Source: Actinomycetes bacterium
GTDB taxonomy: Bacteria; Actinomycetota; Actinomycetes; Actinomycetales; Dermatophilaceae
Length of the DNA stretch: 64,000 nucleotides
Direction of reading: 5' to 3'
NCBI GenBank assembly: GCA_029552065.1
Contig: JAKPEG010000104.1
Location: 1-64,000, forward strand
The notes below the pieces were generated by a model that saw nothing but the letters and a program-made list of their open reading frames with translations, made no database searches and was not told where the DNA came from. Positions 9,410-19,020 of the stretch are shown one piece after another (positions within the stretch are counted from its first letter, which is position 1; the number at the start of each line of letters is the position of its first letter). Both the position numbers and the translations under genes were made by a program.

Positions 9410-9942
9410 CCGACGGTATGCCGCCCCAGTCGCCTCCGCCTGTGGGCCCGAGCCCGGAGCTGTCGGCCGATCGATTCCGTGCTGCGATGGGTAGATTCGC
9501 CACTGGAGTGACGGTCGTCAGCTGCGTCGCACACGGACTGGACCATGCGATGACGGCGAACTCGTTCGCCTCGGTCTCGCTCGAGCCGCCGCTCGTGCTC
9601 GTGTGTGTCGAGCGCGAGACACGCTTCCACGGCGCGATCCTCGAAGCCGGCGAGTGGGCCGTGAGCATCCTCGCAGCCCCCGCTCGCGGTGCGGCGCAGT
9701 GGCTCGCGACTCGAGGTCGGCCCCTCGTGGGTCAGCTCGACCCGGTGCCTCATCGTCGGGGTCCGGTGACCGGTGCGGCCCTGCTCGACGACTCGCTGGC
9801 CTGGCTCGAGATGCGCACGACCGCCGTGCACCCGGCCGGCGACCACACCGTCGTCGTGGGCGAGGTCGTGGCCCTGGAGGTGGCGCTCGACCCCGGTGAC
9901 GCGCTCACCCACTACCGAGGGGCCTTCGGTCGGCTGCCCTGA
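9406..9942 (+). CDS. flavin reductase-like FMN-binding protein
   Basis: A 178-residue protein of the HpaC/flavin reductase-like split-barrel family. It has the typical opening F-R-A-A-M-G-R-F-A-T-G-V-T-V-V, then T-A-N-S-F-A-S-V-S-L-E-P-P-L-V, which binds FMN, and a late H-Y-R-G segment. Members use NAD(P)H to reduce free flavin for a partner monooxygenase, or act as stand-alone oxidoreductases. I place the start at GTG 9406, overlapping the mshB stop as GTGA; ATG 9418 is the alternative. No monooxygenase is adjacent, so the partner is unknown. Confidence 0.85.
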   Translation: MTDGMPPQSPPPVGPSPELSADRFRAAMGRFATGVTVVSCVAHGLDHAMTANSFASVSLEPPLVLVCVERETRFHGAILEAGEWAVSILAAPARGAAQWLATRGRPLVGQLDPVPHRRGPVTGAALLDDSLAWLEMRTTAVHPAGDHTVVVGEVVALEVALDPGDALTHYRGAFGRLP

Positions 9943-9972
9943 CCGCTGACCCGGCACGCGATCCGGCGGCCG

Positions 9973-10014
9973 CGCTATGTCGGACGTGCGCCACCTCGCA
10001 CGTCCGGCATAGCG
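9973..10014. terminator. bidirectional terminator palindrome (dispersed family 1, copy 1)
   Basis: An 18-bp stem (CGCTATGTCGGACGTGCG against CGCACGTCCGGCATAGCG, one G-T wobble) with a 6-base loop sits between convergent genes. A recognisably related 42-bp palindrome with the same arm and loop lengths lies at 33126-33167, also between convergent genes. Confidence 0.8.
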
Positions 10015-10029
10015 GGGGACAGCGTCCGG

Positions 10030-10458
10030 TCAGCAGCCCGAGTCGATCCAGACCGAGCCCGTCGACTGCCAGTAGCCGTTGGCCTCGGCACCCTTGTACT
10101 GCGTCCAGGTCACGGCCTTGAAGTAGGCGCCACACTGGCTGATGAGGCCCGTGGCGGCAGTGTCCTGCTGCGCATGCCACCCGTCGTAGTCACCGCTGCC
10201 GGCCACCGCCTGCCACGAGCCGTTGACCAGCTTGTAGAGCATGACGCTGTTGACCGAGACGCTGAAGTCGCGCCCGCCGGCAGCGTCGTCGATCCACGAG
10301 GTCGCACGTACGCCGCCGCCGCTGCGCTGCACCTGGACGCACCGGGGCACCTCGACGCCGTCACAGTTGATGTGGTTGCTCGCATTCGCGGGGGCCATCC
10401 CCGCGAAGGCCAGGCCGGTTGCCACCGCTGCGACGGCAACGCTCCGACGGTATGTCAT
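10030..10458 (-). CDS. small secreted protein of unknown function
   Basis: The product is 142 residues with a clear Sec signal peptide (MTYRRSVAVAAVATGLAFAG..., cleavage likely after A-N-A at about residue 27). The mature part has four cysteines, two near its start (HINC, PRC) and two near its end (SQC, DSGC), so two disulfides are plausible. It is Trp-, Gly- and Tyr-rich in the middle and could be a small beta-structured extracellular protein. AGGGGAC stands a few bases before ATG 10458. I recognise no family. It is isolated between a terminator and arsR. Confidence 0.75.
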   Translation of the reverse strand: MTYRRSVAVAAVATGLAFAGMAPANASNHINCDGVEVPRCVQVQRSGGGVRATSWIDDAAGGRDFSVSVNSVMLYKLVNGSWQAVAGSGDYDGWHAQQDTAATGLISQCGAYFKAVTWTQYKGAEANGYWQSTGSVWIDSGC

Positions 10459-10566
10459 GGTGTCCCCTGTTCAGGCTCGATTCGGATCCTGCTGGTGCAC
10501 ACGATTGTGTGCCACCCGTGCCCTGCAGGTCCATAGCCACGGATACCGCCCAGCAGCCGCGGGCGA

Positions 10567-10950
10567 TCAGGCGACCGTGAGCAGGGCGGCGAGATCGGCG
10601 AGGGCCTCGGGGCGGATCCAGTAGTAGACGAAGGTGCCTCGGCGCTCGCAGTCGACGAGGCCGGCCTCGCGCAGGGTCTTGAGGTGGTGGGAGATCGTGC
10701 CCGAGGACAGCGCGAACGCAGGGGTGATCTCGCAGACACAGACCTCGGGACGGGCGGCGATCATCGAGGCCATCCGCAGCCGGACCGGATCGCCCAGTGC
10801 CTTGAACATCGGAGCGATTCGCGCGGCGGCCGACTCGGTCACCGTTGTCGCGGCCAGCCCGCAGCAACCTGCCGCGGGCTGCCGCGGGCTGCCGGCCGGG
10901 GTCGTTTCGAGGGCCGTCCCGAGCGTCGTCCCGAGTGTGGTCGCCGTCAT
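10567..10950 (-). CDS. ArsR-type metalloregulator (arsenite-responsive)
   Basis: A 127-residue winged-helix repressor. The CVCEIT segment in the DNA-recognition region is the ArsR alpha-3 arsenic site (ELCVC-type), followed by S-G-T-I-S-H-H-L-K-T-L-R-E-A-G-L-V. A further Cys-Cys pair sits near residues 28-29 in the N-terminal arm and may add ligands. I start at ATG 10950 rather than the upstream in-frame start at 11013, because the longer form would run through the operator shared with arsM. It is divergent from arsM and predicted to repress both genes until arsenite binds. Confidence 0.88.
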   Translation of the reverse strand: MTATTLGTTLGTALETTPAGSPRQPAAGCCGLAATTVTESAAARIAPMFKALGDPVRLRMASMIAARPEVCVCEITPAFALSSGTISHHLKTLREAGLVDCERRGTFVYYWIRPEALADLAALLTVA

Positions 10951-10960
10951 GGTGACTATC

Positions 10961-11008
10961 TTGACAGATATCGAATCAATGGTCCACACTGGGGGAGTTG
11001 ATTTGATA
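10961..11008. promoter_or_regulatory. ArsR operator and arsM promoter in the divergent arsR-arsM gap
   Basis: An 11-bp inverted repeat (TATCGAATCAA at 10969-10979, TTGATTTGATA at 10998-11008, ten of eleven matched) flanks an 18-base spacer. TTGACA at 10961-10966 with CACACT 18 bases later could be the arsM promoter, so the left half-site lies between its -35 and -10. This is an AT-rich island in a GC-rich window. Confidence 0.65.
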
Positions 11009-11031
11009 ACCATCGAGACAAGGAACGGACC

Positions 11032-11958
11032 ATGACGAGCACCTCCACCACAGGCACCCTCATGACCGACGAGCAGGTGCGCGCCGCAGTGCAGGCCCGC
11101 TATGCCGCCGCCGCGCGGGACCAGTTGGCGGTCGCCGAGGAGCCGGCCAGCACCGACAGCACCGACAACACTGACAACGCTGACGGCGCCGCGTGCTGCG
11201 CCCCGAGCTGCTGCGGTGAGTCGGCGAAGACCGCGCCGATCGACCCGATCAGCGGCGGCCTCTACGACCCGGCCGACACTCCCTTCGACGCCGCGCTCGC
11301 CGCCTCGCTCGGCTGCGGGAACCCCACGGCTCTGGCCGAGCTGAGCCCCGGAGAGGACGTCCTCGACCTCGGCTCCGGAGGGGGCCTGGACGTGCTGCTG
11401 TCCGCGCGGCGGGTGGGACCGGAGGGCACGGCATACGGGCTGGACATGACCCCGGAGATGCTCGCTCTCGCCCAGCGCAACCAGGCGGAGGCGGGGATCA
11501 CCAACGCCGAGTTCATGCTCGGCACCATCGAGTCGGTGCCCCTGCCGGACGCGAGCGTCGACGTCGTCATCTCCAACTGCGTGATCAACCTGAGCACCGA
11601 CAAGGACGCCGTGCTGCGCGAGGCCTTCCGGGTGCTGCGCCCCGGTGGACGGTTCGCGGTCGCCGACATCGTCGCGCTGCGGGAGATCCCCGCCGAGCTG
11701 CGCAGCGTGGTCGCCCTGTGGACCGGCTGCATCTCCGGATCGCTGCTCGACCGCGACTACGTCGCCAAGCTCACCGCCGCCGGTTTCGTCGACGCGTCGG
11801 TCGAGGTGACCCGCAGCTACGACCGGGACGACCTCGAGGCCCTGGGCGATCAGCTCGACCCGACCGGGCTGCCGGACGGGCTCGGCTTCGCCGAGGCGGT
11901 GAGCTCGCTCGAGGGAGCCTTCGCCAGTGCCTTCGTCCGCGCAGTGAAGCCGGCCTGA
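11032..11958 (+). CDS. arsM: arsenite S-adenosylmethionine methyltransferase
   Basis: A 308-residue class I methyltransferase. The SAM site is V-L-D-L-G-S-G-G-G-L-D (about residues 108-118). Three conserved cysteines in the expected positions, Cys95 (LGCGNP), Cys183 (SNCVINL) and Cys233 (WTGCISG), match the three As(III) ligands of ArsM. There is also a Cys-rich N-terminal patch (CC..SCC, residues 55-61) that may capture arsenite. ArsM converts As(III) to methylated, partly volatile arsenicals. The gene is divergent from the ArsR-type regulator. No efflux pump or arsenate reductase is near, so methylation may be the whole locus. A preferred start is ATG 11032 after AAGGAACGG. Confidence 0.93.
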   Translation: MTSTSTTGTLMTDEQVRAAVQARYAAAARDQLAVAEEPASTDSTDNTDNADGAACCAPSCCGESAKTAPIDPISGGLYDPADTPFDAALAASLGCGNPTALAELSPGEDVLDLGSGGGLDVLLSARRVGPEGTAYGLDMTPEMLALAQRNQAEAGITNAEFMLGTIESVPLPDASVDVVISNCVINLSTDKDAVLREAFRVLRPGGRFAVADIVALREIPAELRSVVALWTGCISGSLLDRDYVAKLTAAGFVDASVEVTRSYDRDDLEALGDQLDPTGLPDGLGFAEAVSSLEGAFASAFVRAVKPA

Positions 11959-12013
11959 GGTCTGCGCGACGACCGGGGCGCGGGTCCCCGGACCGGGTGC
12001 GCGCGTCGGTTAC

Positions 12014-12052
12014 CGTGTCGGGGCATCGTGTCGGGGCATCGAGTCCGGGCAT
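12014..12052. repeat. three tandem 13-bp units upstream of the VanW-like gene
   Basis: CGTGTCGGGGCAT is repeated exactly at 12014-12026 and 12027-12039. A third copy with two changes follows at 12040-12052. The array ends about 27 bases before the chosen start of the VanW-like gene. It may be an operator array or replication slippage. Confidence 0.6.
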
Positions 12053-12078
12053 GGACCGGCGCAGGCGGAAGGACCGGA

Positions 12079-13758
12079 GTGGCACGGGAGTGGATGCGCA
12101 CCCTCGCGCGGCTGCTGTTGGCCGGCCTCGTCCTCGGTGGGGTCTACCTCGGGATCGCCTGGTGGACCGGGCTGCGGCTGCCCAATTCGGTGCGCGTCGA
12201 GGGTGTGAGCCTCGGCGGACTCACGCCGGAGCAGGCGCAGGACCGGTTGGCCAAGGAGATCGAAACGCGTGCGGCCGCCCCGATCACGGTCGTCCTCGGT
12301 GACACCGGCGCCTCGTTCACCCTCGACCCCGCCCACTCCGGCCTCGGCGTCGACTATGCCGCCACCCTCGACGGTCTCTCCGGAGTGACCCTCGATCCGA
12401 GGGTGCTCTGGGCCCGACTCGCCGGCTCGGTCGTGCGCCCGCTGCGCCTTTCGATCGACACTCCGGCGCTCACGAAGGCGGTCGAGGCCGCAGCTGCGCC
12501 GGTGGACCGGGCGGTCGTCGACGGGTCGGTGTCCTTCGGCGGCGGTCGGGTGAGCACGACGGCCCCCGTCCCCGGCCTGTCGGTGCCGGTCGCCGATGCC
12601 GTGCGGCGGATCGCCGAGGCGTTCCCGCGGCAGAGCCGGGTGACCGTCGACCCGGTCGTCTCGACACCCCGCGTGGGCCAGGCCGCGGTCGACGCAGCGG
12701 TGCGTGACTTCGCCACTGCGGCCATGTCCGCTCCGCTGTCGATCGTCGTCGACGACCAGGTCGTCACCCTCGCCCCGGCGGAGTATGCCGCCGCCCTCGC
12801 GATGGTCCCCGACGCCAACGGGGGACTCACTCCGGCACCGGACGCGGCAGCGGTCGTCGACGTCGTCCTGCGGGCGAGTGCCGGTCTGCTCACGCCCGCC
12901 CAGGACGCGGGTCTGGCCGTCGAGGGCGACCAGGTGGCGATCCGCCCGGCCGTGCCGGGCAGCACGCTCGACCCGGCCGCGATCACCGCGCAGTTCCTCC
13001 CGGCGCTCACCTCGCCCGAGCGCCGGCTCACCCTCGCCCGCGTGCCGGCCGAACCGGCGGTGAGCACCGAGGCGGTCCAGGCGCTCGGCGTGACCGAGTC
13101 GGTGGCCGCCTTCGACACCGGGGTCCTCACGGAGGCGGGCGACCTCGCGAACCTCACCGTGGCGTCCCGGGTCCTCGACGGCACCCTCGTGCGACCGGGA
13201 GAGTCCTTGCGGCTCAACGCGATCCTCGGCGAACGGACCGCTGCCAAGGGCTACGTACCCGGCGCCATCCTCGACGGCGGACGGCGCTCGCTCGCCGTCG
13301 GAGGAGGCCTCTCCCAACTCGCGACGGTTGTCTACAACCTCGGCTGGGCGGCGGGGGCGCAGCTCGTCGAGCACCACGCGCACACGACCTTCCTCCCGGG
13401 CTATCCGGCCGGCCGCGACGCGGTCCTGTCCTGGCCCGACCTCGACGTGGCGTGGACCAACACGACGCCACATGCGATGTTCGTCCACGTCTGGGTGGCC
13501 TCTGGGGTGGTCCACGGACGGCTATGGAGCACCCGGACCCTCTCGGTCGAGACGATCGAGGAGGCCCGCACCGGCGTCCGCGCGGGGCCGACCGTCACCG
13601 ATGCCTCGCCCGGTTGCCTGGCCACCCCCGCGACGCCCGGCTTCGACATCACCGTCCGGCGGGTCGTGCGCGAGGGCGAGCTCGTCGTGCGCTCCGACGA
13701 CATCCGCACGCACTACGACCGGGGAACGGGCGTCGTCTGCGCGGCCGCCCGACCCTGA
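12079..13758 (+). CDS. VanW-family membrane-anchored protein
   Basis: A 559-residue protein. A short cytoplasmic start leads into one transmembrane anchor (LARLLLAGLVLGGVYLGIAW). Two or more PG-binding-4/YoaR-like repeats follow (VSLGGLTPEQAQDRL; ...LVTLAPAEYAAAL), then a VanW domain (GERTAAKGY..GAIL, GGGLSQLATVVYN, then H-H-A-H). Such proteins lie outside the membrane and are thought to bind cell-wall peptides or peptidoglycan; no enzymatic activity is established. GTG 12079 is chosen because GGAAGGA stands five bases upstream. ATG 12094 is an alternative. Three tandem 13-mers precede the gene. Confidence 0.83.
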   Translation: MAREWMRTLARLLLAGLVLGGVYLGIAWWTGLRLPNSVRVEGVSLGGLTPEQAQDRLAKEIETRAAAPITVVLGDTGASFTLDPAHSGLGVDYAATLDGLSGVTLDPRVLWARLAGSVVRPLRLSIDTPALTKAVEAAAAPVDRAVVDGSVSFGGGRVSTTAPVPGLSVPVADAVRRIAEAFPRQSRVTVDPVVSTPRVGQAAVDAAVRDFATAAMSAPLSIVVDDQVVTLAPAEYAAALAMVPDANGGLTPAPDAAAVVDVVLRASAGLLTPAQDAGLAVEGDQVAIRPAVPGSTLDPAAITAQFLPALTSPERRLTLARVPAEPAVSTEAVQALGVTESVAAFDTGVLTEAGDLANLTVASRVLDGTLVRPGESLRLNAILGERTAAKGYVPGAILDGGRRSLAVGGGLSQLATVVYNLGWAAGAQLVEHHAHTTFLPGYPAGRDAVLSWPDLDVAWTNTTPHAMFVHVWVASGVVHGRLWSTRTLSVETIEEARTGVRAGPTVTDASPGCLATPATPGFDITVRRVVREGELVVRSDDIRTHYDRGTGVVCAAARP

Positions 13759-13989
13759 GCGATCCCGGCCGGCGGGTCAGCGGGCCGACGCGGGAGCGAG
13801 GCGGACGTGCCCGCGGTGTGTGACACCGACATCCCGAGGATCCCCGCCCACCCGGGGCGGATCGACATCCAGGCGATCCCCCAAGCCCGCGTGCTCGTCG
13901 GCCGTGTCACGCGACCCGAGGTGTCCCTGGAAGGCCGGACTCGGCATACTAGGCCCCATCACCGATCCGCCGTGGGAGGACCGCTCACC

Positions 13990-14316
13990 ATGACCTACGT
14001 CATCGCCCAGCCGTGCGTCGACCTCAAGGACAAGGCCTGCATCGAGGAGTGTCCCGTCGACTGCATCTACGAGGGCGAGCGGATGCTCTACATCCACCCC
14101 GACGAGTGCGTCGACTGCGGCGCCTGCGAGCCGGTCTGCCCGGTCGAGGCGATCTACTACGAGGACGACGTGCCCGCCGAGTGGGCCGACTACTACAAGG
14201 CCAACGTCGAGTTCTTCGACGATCTGGGCAGCCCCGGTGGGGCCGCCAAGCTCGGCCTGATCAGCAAGGACCACGCGCTCGTGGCGGCGCTGCCTGTGCA
14301 GGAGCACGACCACTGA
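13990..14316 (+). CDS. fdxA: seven-iron ferredoxin
   Basis: A 108-residue ferredoxin of the FdxA/FdxC type with one [3Fe-4S] and one [4Fe-4S] cluster. The cysteine pattern fits exactly: Cys9, Cys17 and Cys50 for the 3Fe cluster, Cys21, Cys40, Cys43 and Cys46 for the 4Fe cluster, plus an extra Cys25 as in Azotobacter FdI. It donates electrons in the cytosol, for example to P450s or other oxidoreductases. GGGAGG lies about 11 bases before ATG 13990. The upstream GGCATACT (13944) supplies a possible -10 (CATACT). fdxA directly upstream of dapC is conserved in actinobacteria, although the two have no obvious biochemical link. Confidence 0.95.
   Translation: MTYVIAQPCVDLKDKACIEECPVDCIYEGERMLYIHPDECVDCGACEPVCPVEAIYYEDDVPAEWADYYKANVEFFDDLGSPGGAAKLGLISKDHALVAALPVQEHDH
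14299..14315 (+). promoter_or_regulatory. ribosome-binding site and CTG start of dapC
   Basis: CAGGAG (14299-14304) inside the fdxA end is spaced eight bases from CTG 14313-14315, which overlaps the fdxA stop as CTGA. The dapC frame contains no ATG, GTG or TTG between here and its conserved N-terminal motifs, so CTG is the best-supported start. Confidence 0.7.
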
Positions 14317-15536
14317 GCACGGCGCCTTCCACCGGGCCCGGACCGACCGGGCCGGGCGCGGTCGGTCGGCTCACCCCGCCGGCCCTGCCCGACTTCCCCT
14401 GGGACTCCCTCGAAGGCTTCCGCGCGCGCGCGAGCGCCCACCCGGGCGGCCTCGTCGACCTGTCCGTCGGCACGCCCGTCGACCCCACCCCCGAGGTCGT
14501 CCGGCGTGCGCTCGCCGATGCGGCCGACTCGCCGGGATATCCGCTCACCGTGGGCACGACGGCCCTGCGCGAGGCGATCGCAGCCTGGTTCGAGCGTCGA
14601 CGCGGCGTGCCCGGTCTCGGGCCGAACTCCGTCCTGCCGACGATCGGGAGCAAGGAGCTCGTCGCCTGGTTGCCGACCCTGCTCGGTCTGGGCCCCGGCG
14701 ACGTCGTGGGCATCCCTGCGGTCGCCTATCCCACCTATGACGTGGGCGCGCGGCTCGCCCGCGCCACCCCGGTGGTCGTCGACGGGCTGGCCGCGCTCGG
14801 CCCCCTCACCCCCTCGTCGACTCCCAAGCTGTTGTGGCTCAACAGCCCGGGGAATCCCACAGGAGCGGTGCTGCCCGTCGAACACCTCGCCAAGGTCGTC
14901 GCCTGGGCCCGCCGACATGGCGTGGTCGTCGCCTCCGACGAGTGCTACGCCGAGCTCGACTGGCGCGACCCGAGCGCCCGGCGCCCGATCACACCCTCGA
15001 CCAACCGGCATACCACCCCCTCGATCCTCGACCCGGCGGTGAGCGGCGGCAGCCACGAGGGCCTGCTCGCGGTCTACTCGCTGTCCAAGCAGTCCAACCT
15101 CGCCGGCTACCGCGCCGCCTTCGTCGCGGGCGATCCCGCGCTCGTGCGCGCCCTGCTCGAGGTGCGCCGGCACGCGGGGATGATGCTGCCCGGGCCGGTC
15201 CAGGCCGCGATGACCGCGGCGCTGCGCGACGACGAGCATGTGACCGAGCAGCGCCTGCGCTACGGCGTCCGGCGCGAGATCCTGCGGCCGGCGCTCGAGG
15301 CCGCCGGCTTCCGGGTCGACCATTCCGAGGCCGGCCTCTACCTGTGGGCGACCCGCGACGGGCAGGACGCTCGAGAGTCCCTCGGCTGGTTGGCCGAGCG
15401 GGGGATCCTCGCCGCCGCCGGCGACTTCTACGGCCGCGCGGGGCGGGCGCACGTCCGGGTGGCGCTCACGGCGACCGACGAGCGCATCGAGGCTGCCGCC
15501 GATCGTCTGTCGGCAAGCTCACGTGAGGCCCGCTAG
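14313..15536 (+). CDS. dapC: N-succinyldiaminopimelate aminotransferase
   Basis: A 407-residue class I/II PLP aminotransferase acting in the succinylase branch of DAP/lysine synthesis, between DapD and DapE. Near the N-terminus is D-F-P-W-D-S-L, then [10 protein letters not shown], the [10 protein letters not shown] motif, D-E-C-Y-A-E-L and the PLP lysine in S-L-S-K-Q-S-N. There is no ATG or GTG before the conserved N-terminus; a CTG overlapping the fdxA stop with good AGGAG spacing is the likely start. dapD and dapE lie downstream at 17967 and 19021, so most of the branch is within 6 kb. Confidence 0.92.
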   Translation: MSTAPSTGPGPTGPGAVGRLTPPALPDFPWDSLEGFRARASAHPGGLVDLSVGTPVDPTPEVVRRALADAADSPGYPLTVGTTALREAIAAWFERRRGVPGLGPNSVLPTIGSKELVAWLPTLLGLGPGDVVGIPAVAYPTYDVGARLARATPVVVDGLAALGPLTPSSTPKLLWLNSPGNPTGAVLPVEHLAKVVAWARRHGVVVASDECYAELDWRDPSARRPITPSTNRHTTPSILDPAVSGGSHEGLLAVYSLSKQSNLAGYRAAFVAGDPALVRALLEVRRHAGMMLPGPVQAAMTAALRDDEHVTEQRLRYGVRREILRPALEAAGFRVDHSEAGLYLWATRDGQDARESLGWLAERGILAAAGDFYGRAGRAHVRVALTATDERIEAAADRLSASSREAR

Positions 15537-15620
15537 CGGCCTCGGGTAACGTCGCCTCCACTGTCCCGTCACCGCGGGGGGTATGCCGTGCCCCCGCCGC
15601 TCAGAAAGTGGAGGACGCAG

Positions 15621-16916
<1,296 letters not shown>

Positions 16917-16966
16917 CGGCATACGTCCGGTCGGGGGCGCCAGGGCTGCGCGAGCAATCGCTCAAT

Positions 16967-17031
16967 TGGGAAGTTGCCCGGATCGGGTGCCCTTCACGGA
17001 TCGGGCAATTGCCCACGTGGGAAGTTGCCCG
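16967..17031. repeat. direct and inverted 14-bp repeats after gltA
   Basis: TGGGAAGTTGCCCG occurs exactly at 16967-16980 and 17018-17031. An inverted, near-identical copy (CGGGCAATTGCCCA, 17002-17015) lies between them. Either outer copy can pair with the middle one, so two alternative hairpins exist. The element lies between convergent gltA and the minus-strand dapD operon and could terminate both. Confidence 0.75.
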
Positions 17032-17059
17032 GGTGCGCACGGAGCCGCGGGTATGCCGT

Positions 17060-17980
17060 TCAGCGAGCAGGCGCGAGCGCGGCGGTGACGGTGGTGCCGG
17101 TCGTGCTCGCGCCGGCCTCGGTGGTGCCGGTCCCTGCTCCGGCCGAGGTCGTCTGCCAGTGCTCTCCGTCGGCCCGGGTCCACAGCCGGTCGCCCACCTG
17201 CACCGAGGTGACGCCGTATTGCGCGGCCCGGGCGACCAGCCACTGCCCCACGGCCCAGGCCGGCACGGTCTGCGAGCTCGCGACCCGGAGCACGCCGCCC
17301 TCGACCGCTGCGGCCGCTCCGAGCTCGGCGGCCAGGGCGCTCGCCGCCGCTGCCCCAGCCCCGGCGGCGTCGGGACGGGCGAGATCGCACGTGAGGCTCC
17401 CCGGCGCGGCCCCCGTCAGCGCGGACGCGAGCGCGAGCGCCTCGTCCTCGTGCTGGGCGTATGCCGCAGGCGCGGCACTGCGCTGCACCGCCTGAGCGAC
17501 CTCGGTGAGCGGCCGGGTGGCCCAGTCTTTCACCTTGACCAGCCGGTCGTAGAAGGCCCCCGAGGCATAGACCGGGTCGAGGATCTGCTCGGCGGTGCCC
17601 CAGCCCTGGCTGGGACGCTGCTGGAACAGCCCGAGGGAGTCCCGGTCGCCGAAGCGCAGGTTGCGCAACTTGGACTCCTGGATGGCCGTGGCGACGCCGA
17701 TGACGGCGGCCCGGGTGGGCAGGCCCCGCGTGACGGACACCGCCGAGATCACCGCCGCGTTGCCGGCCTGCTCGGGGGAGACCTTCGCCGTCCCTCCGGG
17801 CACGAGCGCCGTGCACGTGGGGGAGAACGGCCCGGTGAGCACCCCGCGCAGACCCAGCCACCCGGCATACCCGAGTCCGAGGACGAGCACGAGAGCGAAT
17901 ACCCCGAACACTCGCCGGGCGCGCCGGGAGCGGGGCCGTTCCTCGGCGAGGACGAGACCGCCGCGGTCAGTCGTTGGCAT
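17060..17980 (-). CDS. membrane-anchored lysozyme-fold-like protein
   Basis: A 306-residue protein with a basic cytoplasmic start and one transmembrane helix (about residues 26-47). An external domain follows with [28 protein letters not shown] and [10 protein letters not shown]. The E-S-x-x-x-N-L and S-L-G-L-F-Q-Q-R arrangement recalls goose-type lysozyme/transglycosylase folds, with Glu in QES as the candidate acid. The tail is Thr/Gly/Ser-rich and low in complexity. Homologues are often named only hypothetical membrane protein. The start overlaps the end of dapD by 14 bases, so cell-wall precursor synthesis and this wall-facing protein are translationally linked. Enzyme activity is not demonstrated. 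Confidence 0.75.
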   Translation of the reverse strand: MPTTDRGGLVLAEERPRSRRARRVFGVFALVLVLGLGYAGWLGLRGVLTGPFSPTCTALVPGGTAKVSPEQAGNAAVISAVSVTRGLPTRAAVIGVATAIQESKLRNLRFGDRDSLGLFQQRPSQGWGTAEQILDPVYASGAFYDRLVKVKDWATRPLTEVAQAVQRSAAPAAYAQHEDEALALASALTGAAPGSLTCDLARPDAAGAGAAAASALAAELGAAAAVEGGVLRVASSQTVPAWAVGQWLVARAAQYGVTSVQVGDRLWTRADGEHWQTTSAGAGTGTTEAGASTTGTTVTAALAPAR

Positions 17981-18905
17981 GCAGGGCGTCGTTGAGCACG
18001 ATCCCGTGACCTGCGCGGTCCTTGACGACCACCGCCCCGGAGACGCTGTCGCGCAGGAAGAGCATGCCCGAGCGCCCGGACAGCTCCCGGGCCTTGACGA
18101 CCTGACCGTCGGGCAGGGTGACCTTGGTACCGGCGGTGAGGTAGAGACCCGCCTCGACGACGCAGTCGTCGCCGAGCGCGATGCCCAGCCCGGACTCCGC
18201 GCCGAGCAGGCAGCGCCTGCCGATCCGCACCCGTTCGGTCCCGCCGCCGGAGAGCGTGCCCATCGTCGAGGCCCCGCCGCCGATGTCCGAGCCGTCGTCG
18301 ACGACGACGCCCTGGGAGATCCGGCCCTCGACCATCGAGGCGCCCAGGGTGCCGGCGTTGAAGTTGACGAAGCCCTCGTGCATCACCGTCGTGCCGCTGG
18401 CCAGGTGGGCGCCGAGCCGCACCCGGTCGGCGTCGGCGATGCGCACCCCGGTCGGCACGACGTAGTCGAGCATCCGGGGGAACTTGTCGACGCCGTAGAC
18501 CGCGACCGGGCCGCGCGCGCGCAACTGGACCCGGACCTGCTCGAAGTCCTCGACCGCACAGGGCCCGTGGCTCGTCCACACGACGTTGGGCAGGATCCCG
18601 AAGATGCCCTCGAGGTTGATCGTGTTGGGTGCGACGAGCCGGTGGCTGAGCAGGTGCAGCCGCAGGTAGGCGTCCGACGTGTCGGCCGGTGGCGCGTCGA
18701 GGTCGATCTCGACCGTGACGACCTCGGTGCGTATGCCGCGGGCGGAGTCCGCGCCCGCGAGCGCGGCGAGCCCCTCGACCGGTTGCGGGTGCTCGGGCCG
18801 CGACCCCAGCGCCGGCTCGGGGAACCACGTGTCGAGGACCCGGCCACCCGCGATGGTCGCCAGCCCGTCGCCCCAGGCCCGCCGTTGCGTCGTTGGCTCG
18901 CTCAT
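17967..18905 (-). CDS. dapD: tetrahydrodipicolinate N-succinyltransferase
   Basis: A 312-residue acyltransferase of the actinobacterial DapD type. It adds succinate from succinyl-CoA to tetrahydrodipicolinate. The C-terminal half is a left-handed beta-helix (hexapeptide-like turns: [16 protein letters not shown], then [18 protein letters not shown]). Upstream are [29 protein letters not shown]-like active-site segments with the conserved [10 protein letters not shown] 18905 begins [12 protein letters not shown]. It is divergent from dapE and upstream of the lysozyme-like gene in the same operon. Confidence 0.95.
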   Translation of the reverse strand: MSEPTTQRRAWGDGLATIAGGRVLDTWFPEPALGSRPEHPQPVEGLAALAGADSARGIRTEVVTVEIDLDAPPADTSDAYLRLHLLSHRLVAPNTINLEGIFGILPNVVWTSHGPCAVEDFEQVRVQLRARGPVAVYGVDKFPRMLDYVVPTGVRIADADRVRLGAHLASGTTVMHEGFVNFNAGTLGASMVEGRISQGVVVDDGSDIGGGASTMGTLSGGGTERVRIGRRCLLGAESGLGIALGDDCVVEAGLYLTAGTKVTLPDGQVVKARELSGRSGMLFLRDSVSGAVVVKDRAGHGIVLNDALHAND

Positions 18906-19020
18906 GCCGGCAAGCCTAGGCGAGTGCGGCGCCGCCCCGTGCCGCCCTGTGCCACCCGCATGCCGGGTCGCGTGCTCGGCTGCTCGTATGGGCCGGGTTG
19001 CGCGGCATACGCTTCGCCGT

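Noticed and set aside
10497-10512. GCACAC-GATT-GTGTGC inverted repeat between the secreted-protein gene and arsR
   Set aside because: A 6-bp stem alone is too short to call as an operator or terminator; noted only.
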